Below, one piece after another: positions 50,469 to 59,639 of a DNA stretch of 64,000 bases. Position 1 is the stretch's first letter; the number at the start of each line of letters is the position of its first letter. Source of the DNA: Rhodoplanes sp963712435. Its GTDB lineage: Bacteria; Pseudomonadota; Alphaproteobacteria; Rhizobiales; Xanthobacteraceae. The translations under genes were made by a program, and so were the position numbers. Under the pieces are notes generated by a model. The model saw nothing but the letters and a program-made list of their open reading frames with translations. It did not search any database and was not told the DNA's origin. The DNA lies in NCBI GenBank assembly GCA_963712435.1, contig CAVQIB010000017.1, positions 128,474 to 192,473 on the forward strand. The letters run 5' to 3'.

Positions 50469-51283
50469 TCCAGTCGATGCGCACGTTCGCAGGGCTGGAT
50501 CTCGGCCGCGACGCGATCCCCGACGAGACGACGATCCTCAATTTCCGTCACCTGCTCGAGCGTCATGAGCTGACGAAGGCAATCTTCGCGGCCGTGGCCG
50601 AGCACCTCGCAGGGAAAGGTGAACTGCTGCGCGGCGGCACGATCGTGGACGCGACGCTGATCGCGGCCTCGCCCTCGACGAAGAACAAGGAGCAGAAGCG
50701 CGATCCCGAGATGAGTTCGTCGAAGAAGCGAAACCAGTGGTATTTCGGCATGAAGGCGCACGTCGGCGTCGATGCTGCGAGCGGGCTCGTGCACACCGCG
50801 GGTGTGACGACGGGCAAGGTGCACGACGCCAAGGTGATGGCTGATCTCATCCGCGAGGACGACGCGGCGGTCTATGGCGACAAGGGCTATGGGGCGACAA
50901 AAAGAAGCGCGCGGCGGAAGCGGCTGGCGTGTTGTGGGCGGTAAAGAGAAGGCGAAGCCGGGCCGCGACCTCACGCTGCGCCAGCGTGCCAGGAACTCTA
51001 CCGTCGCTTCGGCAAAGTGCGCGCCAAGGTCGAGCACGTGTTCCGGGTGCTGAAATGCCAGTTCGGCTACCGCAAGGTCCGCTTTCGCGGCATCGCCAAG
51101 AACGGCGATGCGCCAGGTGTTCGCGCTCCTCGCGCTCGCCAATCCCGCGGTCGACTTGTGTCCGCTTGAACGAAAACGCGGGCCGGAAAGCCTCGCAGCC
51201 GCCGCCGAACACCCATACTAAACGCCGAAAACCGAGACGGCCATCACTCGCCGCGCCAGCCGACCGTGCTATTCAGAGGTTCC
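50469..51283 (+). pseudogene. IS5 transposase fragment, cut by the second-type IS21
   Basis: Begins in DIQSMRTFAGLDLGRDAIPD and continues GGTIVDATLIAASPSTKNKE, WYFGMKAHVGVDAASGLVH and DDAAVYGDKGYG, then breaks (near 50890, 50995, 51105), with FGKVRAKVEHVFRV-like sequence following in another frame. It ends at terminal GGTTCC (51283). Near-identical to the intact element at 34335-35460 except for the lost first ~80 codons and the frame breaks. Confidence 0.9.
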
Positions 51284-51880
51284 CTAATTGCTCCTGTTTT
51301 CGAACTCGACCGGGCTGGGATAGCCGATGGTCGAGTGACGCCGCCGCGGATTGTAGAAGCGTTCGATAGAATCGGACACGTCGGCCTTGGCCTCGTCCCG
51401 CGTCCGGTACGCTTGCGCGCCCTCCTCTCGATCTTGAGCGAGGAGAAGAAGCTCCATCGCCGCCATTGTCCCAGACATTGCTGGAGTGTGTATCGAGCAG
51501 TCGATGTCGTGATATGTCATCAATCGCCGGAACTGGTCGCTCGCGTACTGGCTGCCGCGGGCCGAGTGATGCAGCAGAGCTCGGCCGACCACCCGGCGCG
51601 AGTCGACGACTGCCGCGCAATATCGAGCCAGCCTTCCGCCGTACAGATATACGTAAAGTCGCGATCCATTTGCGGTTGGGCGCGTGACCCCCTCGAAGGT
51701 CCGAATGAGCACATTCGCAGCGAGACCTTGGCTCCGCCATTGCGAACCTCCGGCCCCGTCGGGACTTTGCCGCCCGGCTCGAGCCCCTGCCGCGCCAACA
51801 TTCCAGCGGCGGCCGCGAACAAAATTGGGCGGACTTCAGAGAATGGGAGAAAGCTGTCGGGTGGCTGCCGCCGAGCATTG
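51284..51880 (-). pseudogene. IS3-family orfB C-terminal fragment
   Basis: Stitched frames: PQMDRDFTYICTAEGWL, RALLHHSARGSQYASDQFRR (second catalytic Asp position degraded), YRTRDEAKADVSDSIERFYN and RRRHSTIGYPSPVEFENRSN, stop at the IS5 junction. Several breaks. Related to, but not the same copy as, the orfB pieces at 37.1 and 63.1 kb. Confidence 0.8.
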
Positions 51881-51937
51881 AATCGGAACTGCGTCCAATA
51901 CTATATTATCATTCCGAAAGAGCCGAAGGAGGGCGCA

Positions 51938-52883
51938 ATGCGTATTGCATTTGTTCTAGAAACCTCAGGCACGGTTGCTCAAAACTGCCATCTGGTTGAT
52001 ACACTAAATCGAAGTCACCCGGACAATCTCGTTGTGATCGTCCACAACGAATACTCATGAAGAACTACAAGTAATAATGAAAAAGCAACGCGTAGATCAA
52101 GGTGCTTTCACAGCTCACGCGCGGGGACGTTTCGGAGCTATCGACAGTTACATTAGTGCCTTGCGTTGGCTGCACCGCCAGGAGAACCACTACGACTGGG
52201 TCATCCTGCTAAGTGGTAAGGATTATCCAATCAGGCCACTTACTGAGCTCAGCGAGAAATTGGAAAAATCGCCCGTGGATGGATACTTTTACTTTTTTGA
52301 CCCCCTCGATGAGCAGTTTGCCGACAGCGGTCGAATGGAATGGCCGATCAGTGAAGCAAAGAACAGATATCTTTTTCAATATAACTCTTTTGCTGACAAG
52401 CTTTCTTTATTTGAACGCGCAGCGATGAAAGTGCCCGAGGGATTGCTGGCGGCCTTTACGCAAAACTATCGCATCAACACATCTGTTGGGCTTCGTATTG
52501 GGAGACGTTCCGAGAAAACACCGTTTTCACCGATGTTCCGCCTATACTCCGGCAGTTTTTGGCACATTGTCCGGAGGAAATGCGCGCAGGCTCTTGTCGA
52601 GTTCGTTGACGAAAATCCCCATATAGTCGAATATTTCCGTCACGTCCTTTTTCCTACCGAATCATTCGTGCAGACAGTCCTCCTAAACAATAGGAGGTTC
52701 AACTTATCGCCATTTGACCTACGATACTCCGATCTGTGCTCTTCGCGCTATGGGCGTGCAAGGACGCTCAGCGCAGCCGATCTTCCCGCTGCCTTCGCCA
52801 GTGGGTGCTTCTTCGCCGGTGAATTCGACATGAAGTCGAATGCGGGAATCTTGGACCATCTTAAAATCAGGGTGCTTGGGTAG
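51938..52883 (+). CDS. GT14 (core-2/I-branching-like) beta-1,6-N-acetylglucosaminyltransferase-like (one frame break)
   Basis: About 315 codons, inverting GT-A-like branching family (GT14). MRIAFVLETSGTVAQNCHLV, LVVIVHNEY, then, after one extra T near 52050, HEELQVIMKKQRVDQGAFTA, SYISALRWLHRQENHYDWVI and the family hallmark LLSGKDYPIRPLTELSEKL; later FYFFDPLDEQFADSG, MFRLYSGSFWHIVRRKCAQA and FPTESFVQTVLLNNRRF (the PTE..Q.....N motif). AT-rich and foreign in composition relative to the flanks. It is the only glycan gene on the plus strand in the IS region. IS21 copy B begins 3 bp after its stop. It may transfer xylose or GlcNAc to the glycan; the donor is not predictable. Confidence 0.85.
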
Positions 52884-52885
52884 CG
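52880..52885 (+). repeat. target word GTAGCG at left flank of IS21 copy B
   Basis: GTAGCG directly before the terminal TGC of copy B. The same six bases (as complement, 63862-63867) directly flank the right end of IS21 copy C. Together they are consistent with the two sides of one original insertion. Confidence 0.5.
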
Positions 52886-53110
52886 TGCGGCGCGACAATC
52901 AAGGTGAGAGCGCAGCGTCAATCAGGATGAGAGATTCGCCGGGCTTGTGACGCAGGGAGGGCGTAGCCCGACCGGAGGTGCAAGCCCGGCGACGGCGCGA
53001 TCCCCTGCGGGGACGCGCCGTCTGGTGATCGCGGCCGACCGGGTATGCCGGTGGTTCTTCTGCGAAGAGGAATCACCCTGTTGCCCGGCCGCCACGTAAC
53101 CGATCACCAG

Positions 53111-54569
53111 ATGAGGCTTTACATGAAGTTCCGTCAGACCGATACGACCGCCGTCGCGGCGGCGAAGGCGTCGATCAGCACGGCCACGGCCTATCGCATC
53201 GAGAAGGATCCGCAGGCTGCCCTCGCAGAAGAAGGGTGTCCGCGGCACGGCGCCGTCCCGATCCGCTCGCCGACATTTTCGACGCCGAGGTCGTGCCGAT
53301 GCTGAAGGCGGCGCCCGGCCTCCGGCCGGTCGCGATCTTCGAGGAGATGCTGCGGCGCCATCCCGATCTGGGCGCCGGCATTCGCCGCACGCTGGAGCGC
53401 CGGATCCGGTCCTGGCGCGCCGTCCACGGCGAGGAGCAGGAGGTCATCTTCCGGCAGGTGCACGAGCCCGGCCGGGTCGGCCTGTCGGACTTCACCGACA
53501 TGGGCGAGCTCGGCGTCACCATCGCCGGCGCAGCCGCTCGATCACCGGCTCTATCACTTCCGGCTCGCCTATTCCGGCTTCGAGCATGCCCATGTCGTGC
53601 TCGGCGGCGAGAGCTTCGTCGCCCTGGCCGAGGGCCTGCAGAACGCGCTGTGGTCGCTCGGCGGCGCTCCGCGCGAGCATCGCAGCGACAGCCTGTCGGC
53701 GGCCTTCCGCAATCTCGACCAGGATGCCCGGGACGACCTGACGCGCCGCTACGAGGAGCTGTGCGCCCATTACGGCATGACGCCGACCCGCAACAATGCC
53801 GGCGTCGCCCACGAGAACGGCTCCATCGAAGGCCCGCACGGCCATCTCAAGCGCGCGATCAACGACGCGCTGCTGATGCGCGGCGCGCGCGACTTCGACG
53901 ATCTGGCCGCCTATCGCCGCTTCGTCGACGAGATCGTCAGCCGCCGCAACGCCCGCAACGCCAAGCGCATCGACATCGAGCGCGCCGAACTCCAGGAACT
54001 GCCGGACCGGCGCACCTCCGACTACGAGGAGGTCATCGTGCGCGTCACCTCCTCCGGCGGCTTCACGCTGCGCAAGGTGTTCTACACCGTGCCGTCGCGG
54101 CTGATCGGCCACCGGCTGCGGGTGCGCCTCTACGACGATCGGCTCGACATCTTCATCGGCGGCACGCATCTCATGACGCTGCCGCGCGGGCGCGCCATCC
54201 GAACGGCAAGCACGACCAGGTCGTCAACTATCGCCATGTCATCCATTCGCTTGCGCCGCAAGCCGATGGCGCTGCTCAACCTCGTCTATCGCGACCAGCT
54301 CTTCCCGCGCGAGGCCTATCGGCGAACCTTCGACGCTGCTCCTGGAGCGGCTGCCGGAGCAGCAGGCCTGCCGCCTCATGGTCGATCTGCTCGCCCTGGC
54401 TCACGAGCGCGGCTGCGAGAGCCGAACTGGCCGATCAGCTCGCCGCCGAGCTGGACGCCGGCCGACTGCCCGACATGGCCGCTCTTGCGCGCACGCTTCG
54501 CCCCCGATCCCGCCCGCGCTGCCCCACGTCGTCGTGCATCTCGCTCCGCTCAACGCCTATGAAGCCTGA
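53111..54569 (+). pseudogene. istA: IS21 copy B istA transposase, frameshifted
   Basis: MRLYMKFRQTDTTAVAAAKA (HTH region to AYRIEKDP), break near 53235, then DPLADIFDAEVVPMLKAAPG, RRTLERRIRSWRAVHGEEQE and RVGLSDFTDMGELGVTIAGA (first Asp), break near 53530, FEHAHVVLGGESFVALAEGL, PREHRSDSLSAAFRNLDQDA (second Asp), NNAGVAHENGSIEGPHGHLK (Glu) and a C-terminal beta domain GGFTLRKVFYTVPSRLIGHR. More breaks near 54200, 54330 and 54415. All three catalytic residues survive, so the parent was functional. Confidence 0.88.
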
Positions 54570-54597
54570 TCGGCGCCGCCGAGATGGGAGACGCCGC

Positions 54598-55418
54598 ATG
54601 AAGACGACCCACGCCGTCGACGCCGCCCGGCTCAGCCTGCTGCTCAACGAGCTGCGCCTGCCCGCCATCAAGGTCATGTGGCCGCAGTTCGCCGAGCAGG
54701 CCGACAAGGAAGGCTGGCCCGCCGCCCGCTTCCTCGCCGCGATCGCCGAGCACGAACTCGCCGAACGCGACCGCCGCCGCATCGAGCGCCATCTCGCCGA
54801 GGCCCGGCTGCTGCCCGGAAAGACCCTCGACACCTTCGACTTCGACGCCGTGCCGATGATCTCCAAGGCCCAGGTGATGGCGCATCGCCGCCGGCGACAG
54901 CTGGCTCGAGCAAGGGCGCCAACCTGCTCCTGTTCGGCCCGCCCGGCGGCGGAAAGAGCCATCTCGCCTCGGCCATCGGCCTCGCCCTCATCGAGAACGG
55001 CTGGCGCGTGCTGTTCACCCGCACCACCGATCTCGTCCAGAAGCTCCAGGTCGCGCGCCGCGAACTCGCCCTCGAGGCCGCCATCAACCGGCTCGACCGC
55101 TTCCATCTGCTGATCCTCGACGATCTCGCCTACGTCACCAAGGACCAGGCCGAGACCAGCGTGCTGTTCGAGCTCATCAGCGCCCGCTACGAACGGCGCT
55201 CCATGCTCATCACCGCCAACCAGCCGTTCGGCGAATGGGGAAAGGTCTTCCCCGATCCCGCCATGACGCTCGCCGCCGTCGACCGCCTCGTCCATCACGC
55301 CACGATCTTCGAGATGAATGTCGAGAGCTATCGGCGCCGCGACGGCCCTCGAACGAAAACGCGGACCAGGACGACCGCGCGTCATACGTCGCGACGCCGC
55401 GCAAAACGTCGCTCCTGA
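54598..55418 (+). pseudogene. istB: IS21 copy B istB ATPase, one frame break
   Basis: MKTTHAVDAARLSLLLNELR, break near 54890 just before Walker A; the continuing frame reads GANLLLFGPPGGGKSHLASA, then HLLILDDLAYVTKDQAETSV (Walker B), RRSMLITANQPFGEWGKVFP and LVHHATIFEMNVESYRRR. About 273 codons. A different IstB lineage from that at 48.1 kb. Confidence 0.9.
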
Positions 55419-55548
55419 TTGACGCTCCGCGACAATCAACCAAACAAACCTCTTGCGCGCGACAATCAATGCCGCGATCATCACCACCGCCGCGACACCA
55501 CCTCTCATCCAGATTGTCGCGCGCTCTCATCCAGATTGTCGCGCTACA

Positions 55549-55748
55549 CGGTCACTGCCACGGCGCGCAAGATCGCCGTCCTGTTCTATAACGCCCTGCG
55601 CTGCGGTATGGAGTATATCGACCCCGGTGCCTTGGCCTACGAGACCCGCTACCGTGAGCGGGTCATCGACAACCTACAACGGCGCGCCAAGGCCTTCGGC
55701 TTTGCCCTCCAGCCCTTGGAGCCGACACCCGACAATGCCGTTTCTTAG
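55549..55748 (+). pseudogene. IS110 transposase C-terminal fragment, separated from its first half at 29 kb
   Basis: Reads TVTATARKIAVLFYNALRCG, MEYIDPGALAYETRYRERVI and RAKAFGFALQPLEPTPDNAV to stop 55748. It starts exactly at the point where the fragment at 29052-29644 (GKAKAVT) stops, and shares CGGTCAC with it. Confidence 0.9.
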
Positions 55749-55878
55749 GAACGCTGACGACGGACACCTGCGGCCTTCACCGGATGGGCCGGCGCGGCGA
55801 CTGTGGACATGACGCTGCGCTTAGACAACGCTAGCGCGTTGCCCACATGCCCACAGCCGCAACAGCGTAACCATCCGC

Positions 55879-56145
55879 TCAAGACCGCGGGGGTGGCTGG
55901 CCGCTTTTGTACTCTGGGAGCATCTCCTGCAGGCATTCCATTCCGGCGGGCGTGAAGGCGACGGTCTGGCGGTCATCGGTGTCGTAGATCCAGAGGCAGC
56001 CGTCCTCCGGCTCCATGTCCGAGACGATCTCCCACAACAGCGTCTCGTCCTCGCCGAGGATTTCGGCGGCACGGCTGATGGTGACGGCGTGGGCTGGGGC
56101 CGCCACGGTCAGGCGGCGCGGGCGACTGGGACGAGGCGACGCCAA
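55879..56145 (-). CDS. IS66-associated 88-aa accessory protein
   Basis: 88 codons from a TTG overlapping the tnpC end: TVAAPAHAVTISRAAEILGE, DETLLWEIVSDMEPEDGCLW, IYDTDDRQTVAFTPAGMECL. Acidic and compact; a homologous small gene follows tnpC in many alphaproteobacterial IS66 elements, role unknown. The copy at 30469-30735 is nearly identical, while adjacent IS sequence has decayed. Confidence 0.6.
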   Translation of the reverse strand: MASPRPSRPRRLTVAAPAHAVTISRAAEILGEDETLLWEIVSDMEPEDGCLWIYDTDDRQTVAFTPAGMECLQEMLPEYKSGQPPPRS

Positions 56146-57130
56146 TTCCAGGGCAGCAGCGCGGCCAGGTCGGTGATCTTGTGGTCGGCGATGCGGGCCA
56201 GCACGTCGGCGAGCCAAGCCTGAGGATCGACGTCGTTGAGCCTGGCCGTATGAATCAGCGTCAGCATGACCGCGGCGCGCTCGCCGCCGCGATCGGAGCC
56301 GGCGAACAGCCATGACTTTCGGCCGAGCGCAATTCCGCGCAGCTCGCGCTCGGCCGCATTGTTGCTGAGGCAGATGCGGCCATCGTCGAGGAAGCGCGTG
56401 AAGACGTCGATGCGCTTGAGCATGTAGTCCAAGGCCTTGGCCACTTCGTTGTGGCGCGAGAGCTTGCCCCGCTCGCGTTTCATCCAATCGATGAGATCAT
56501 TCACCAGCGGTGCGATGTCTTTGCGGCGCACGGCCACGCGCGCTTCGGGCGACAGGCCGTTGATCGAGCGTTCCAGCGCGAAGATGGCGTCGAACTTCTG
56601 AACCGCCTCGAAAGCGATCGGCGAGATCGTCGTCGGCTTCCGGTTGCGCGCCTTCGAGGCGATGTCGGCAAGCTCGAACAGCTTGCGCCTCGCATGCGCC
56701 CAGCAGCCCGCTTCCGTGATCGGTCCTGGCTTTCGATCCGGCTCGTAGAGCCTGTTGAACCCGGCATAGGCGTCGGCCTGAAGAATCCCGGAATAGCCGG
56801 CGAGATGCCGCTCGGGATGGATGCCGGCTCGATCCGGCGAGTAGAAGAACACGGCGGCCGGCGGCGCCTCGCCGCCGAACGGACGGTCGTCTCGGACATA
56901 GGTCCAAATCCGACCGGTGCGGGTCTTCACCTTCGCCAGCACCGGCACGGTGGTGTCGTCGCCATGAATGCGCTCGGCGGCGAAGACGTGCGCCTTGATC
57001 AGTCCCGCAGCCGTGCGACCGCGCAAACCGAGGCGCCCGGCGCAAAAGCTTCCGCAACGATCGACCGCTTCTCCTCCAAGCTCCACCGTCGCCGCCGCTC
57101 AGCCCCCGACAAAACTTCGACACGGCTCAT
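56109..57130 (-). pseudogene. IS66 tnpA start fused by deletion to the tnpC catalytic part
   Basis: From ATG 57130: MSRVEVLSGAERRRRWSLEE, KRSIVAEAFAPGASVCAVAR (TnpA HTH), a stop at about 57000, then, one frame over, TnpC from LIKAHVFAAERIHGDDTTVP (first Asp), FFYSPDRAGIHPERHLAGYS, GILQADAYAGFNRLY (second Asp), AGCWAHARRKLFELADIASK and DGRICLSNNAAERELRGIAL (Glu) to ALLPWNWRRLVPVARAA. The catalytic core is intact but has no natural start. Confidence 0.85.
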
Positions 57131-57231
57131 CGCACCCTCTTTTGCACCGGTGCAAGCGACAGTGCTCGCACTCGGTGCCAGAGAGATCGAATCAGCCCCT
57201 TGCCAGCAAAGCGGCCGCTATCGGACGGATA

Positions 57232-57664
57232 CCGCTTTTTTTCAGTAGGCGATTTTCCAGCGTCAGTTCGGCGACAACCTCCTTCAGTGCGCCGGCCTCG
57301 CGTCGTAGCTCCTTCACTTCGTCCGACGTCGCGGCCCGGGCGGTGTCGCCCGCCAGGCGCTTCTTCCCCGCCTCGAGAAAGTCCTTCGACCAGCGATAAT
57401 AAAGGTTCTGGACGATCCCCTCGCGCCGGCAGAGCTCGGCGATGCTGTCCTCGCCGCGTAGTCCTTCCAGCACGATACGGATCTTGTCTTCCGCCGAAAA
57501 GTGTCGCCGCGTCGCGCGGCGGATGTCTTTGATCGCCGCTTCCGCCGGCTGCTTCTCCGGCCCGGATTTCTGTCTCATCTTCGCTCCTTGATAGGCTACG
57601 TTGAGCCAGAAATCCTCCCTTCCTCAACCCGCCCAATTTGTCTCATGAGTGCTGACGGCGGACA
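57232..57664 (-). mobile_element. IS3-family element (type a), third copy, left end and partial orfA
   Basis: Left end TGTCCGCCGTCAGCACTCA at 57664. OrfA from ATG 57578, identical in most positions to the 32.5-kb copy, cut at TLENRLLKKS by the IS66 end. No orfB. Confidence 0.88.
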
Positions 57665-57844
57665 GATGTCGACGTACGCAAGTACTTCGACACCATCTCG
57701 CACAGCAATCTCCGGTCTTTCCTCGATCGACGAGTTCACCGACGGCGTAGTCCGTCGAATTATCAAAAAATGGCTGAAGGCCGGCGTGCTGGAAGACGGC
57801 GCGACCAGCCGCACGACCGAAGGGACCCCGCAAGGCGGCGTGAT
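57665..57844 (+). pseudogene. ltrA: group II intron reverse transcriptase/maturase fragment
   Basis: DVDVRKYFDTISHSNLRSFL (57665), then, after one base break near 57738, TDGVVRRIIKKWLKAGVLED and TEGTPQGGVI to 57844. These are RT blocks 2a-4 of group II intron LtrA proteins (the KGFFDNI-like KYFDTI and the GTPQGGVISP motif). The catalytic YADD block and all intron RNA domains are missing. It abuts an IS5 transposase at the GGVI codon. Confidence 0.8.
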
Positions 57845-58215
57845 CCGCCCGCCACGGGAGCGGCCGATCGCCTGCTCATGCTCCCCCCTTTTCCACCGCT
57901 CGCCGAGCGATGCGCCTTGATCGAGGTGGAGTCGATCGACAAGGTCACGCTGTCCTTGCCGCAATGGGCCAGAGCCGCGAAGATCGCCTGCCAACGTCCG
58001 CGCTTGGCCCAGCGATTGAAGCGATTGTAGATGGTGGTGTACGGACCATAGTCGGGCGGGCAGTCGCGCCAGCGCGCGCCGCACTGGAGCATGTGCACGA
58101 TGCCGCTGATGATGCGCCGATCATCATCGCGTTCTGGTCCCGTCAGGTTCGTCGGCAGGTGCGGCGCAATGCATGCCCACTGCCTGTCGTTCAGCCAGAA
58201 CAATCCTGTGCGCAT
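57845..58215 (-). pseudogene. IS5-family (IS427-like) orfA fragment
   Basis: From ATG 58215: MRTGLFWLNDRQWACIAPHL, DDDRRIISGIVHMLQCGARW, RDCPPDYGPYTTIYNRFNRW, SVTLSIDSTSIKAHRSASG (first Asp) and IGRSRGGRITP. Cut at 57845 by the group II intron fragment, before the second half of the DDE domain. Its left end lies in the last codons of rfbB. Confidence 0.85.
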
Positions 58216-58262
58216 CAAACCCTCCCGTGCCGAATCGCTCGCCACGAGAGAATCAGTGTTCG

Positions 58263-59347
58263 TTAATTAGGTACAGAGCCTAGGCCAGCCCTCTCAACTT
58301 CATACCCACGTTCCAAGATTTCCTCCCACCACGAACGGTTATCAATGTACCATCGTACCGTCTTTGCGATGCCGGTCTCGAAACTCTCCTTGGCGCCCCA
58401 ACCGAGCTCGGTTTCGATCTTTGTCGGGTCAATAGCGTAGCGCCGGTCGTGCCCCGGCCGATCGGGAACGAAAGTAATTGATCGTCTGCGTGAACCACCC
58501 GTCGCAGGGTCATACCGATCGAGCAGGTCGCAAATCGTTTCCACCACAGCTAGATTACTGCGTTCCTCGCGACCGCCGACATTGTATGTCGCACCGACCC
58601 GTCCTCGTTCGAGTACCAGCGTTAACGCGCACGCGTGATCGGTCACATAGAGCCAGTCACGGACGTTCTGCCCGTCGCCGTAAACAGGCATGGGTTCCCG
58701 AGCAAGGCCCTTGAGTATCATGTGCGGAATTCAGCTTCTCGGGAAATTGATACGGCCCGTAATTGTTTGAACAATTCGTAACGATCGTTGGTAATCGGTA
58801 CGTCGCACACCACGCGCGGACCAGATGGTCAGAGGATGCCTTGCTTGCCGCATATGGCGAGTTCGGCGCATAGGGGCTGGACTCTCGTAAACAGCCCTTC
58901 GGAACCCATTGTCCCAAAGACCTCGTCTGTTGACACGTGCAGAAAGCGAAATGCCGCGTATTGTCCCGGCGTGAGCGACTGGCAATACAGGAGCGCCTCT
59001 TGCAACAACGTAAACGTGCCAAAAATATTCGTATTTATAAAGGCACAAGGCCGGTCGATCGAGCGGTCAACATGGCTCTCGGCGGCGAGGTTAATAACCG
59101 CATCGGGATGATAGGTCGAAAACAGCTTACGCAACGTTGGCGCATCGCAAATGTCGACTCTAGCGAACGCATATCGTGAATGTCCTAGAACTTGTGAGGT
59201 CGATGTGAGGTTCGCGGCATAGGTGAGCTTGTCTATATTGACGACAAACGCTTCCGTTTCTTCAAGCAGGTGGCGTACGACGGCCGAGCCGATAAAGCCA
59301 GCTCCGCCAGTGACAAAAATCGTTTTGCCGGACAGACGTGTGGTCAT
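58263..59347 (-). CDS. rfbB: dTDP-glucose 4,6-dehydratase (two frame breaks)
   Basis: About 361 codons, the usual size: RmlB converts dTDP-glucose to dTDP-4-keto-6-deoxyglucose, cytoplasmic, NAD-dependent. ATG 59347: TIFVTGGAGFIGSAVVRHLL (NAD-binding GxxGxxG), VVNIDKLTYAANLTS, DAVINLAAESHVDRSIDRP and FLHVSTDEVFGTMG (catalytic T-D-E). After a break near 58880 come SPYAPNSPYAASKASSDHLV (catalytic YxxxK), LPTIVTNCSNNYGPYQFPEK; then a second break near 58735 and GLAREPMPVYGDGQNVRDWL, YNVGGREERSNLAVVETIC. Length 3n+2 fits two extra bases. The last residues (LGSVPN) probably come from the IS5 end that adjoins the gene. Confidence 0.93.
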
Positions 59348-59639
59348 GTGTTGTACCTCCCAACAACGGGAAACCTGGTCATGGGCTTGCGTTGGCTGCA
59401 ATGAACTCCATGTAAATGATAACCGACAGCCTTGTGCGAGTGAACCTCGTTGTAAGTAGGCGATGTTAGATGAGAGCTGCTGTGAAGCTTCGGCGCTCAA
59501 CAGCCATGGGTAGCAAGTGGCAATGTTTCTTGCTTTGATGTCAAGGGGAGTTCCGAGCACCTTGGTTCCCGATGGCCGAGCCCCTTCCGAACGGTCTTAA
59601 TAGGTTGCGACGATCATGATCGCCAAGGACAAAATAGCA

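Larger units (their letters stand above)
52886..55548 (+). mobile_element. IS21-family element copy B, complete ends, recombinant flanks
   Basis: 2,663 bp from TGCGGCGCGACAATC (52886) to the complement of TGTAGCGCGACAATC (55548). Each end carries a second internal repeat of the terminal sequence (for example GCGCGACAATCTGGATGAG twice on the right, as complement), the multiple-terminal-repeat layout of IS21. istA (53111-54569) and istB (54598-55418) are both frameshifted. The left flank is the GT14 gene with GTAGCG; the right flank is an IS110 C-terminus with CGGTCAC (55549-55555). Confidence 0.9.
55867..57231 (-). mobile_element. IS66 element Y, both ends present, internally deleted
   Basis: Ends GTAACCATCCGCTCAAGACC (55867) and GTATCCGTCCGATAGCGG (complement at 57231), 1,365 bp. 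It has lost everything between the tnpA start and the middle of tnpC, and so lacks tnpB. It is inserted in an IS3 orfA at 57232. The same right end is found at 30457. Confidence 0.85.

Noticed and set aside
55879..56145. Small acidic 88-aa protein considered as an antitoxin
   Set aside because: No toxin partner; the same small gene accompanies tnpC in IS66 elements, including the second copy here.
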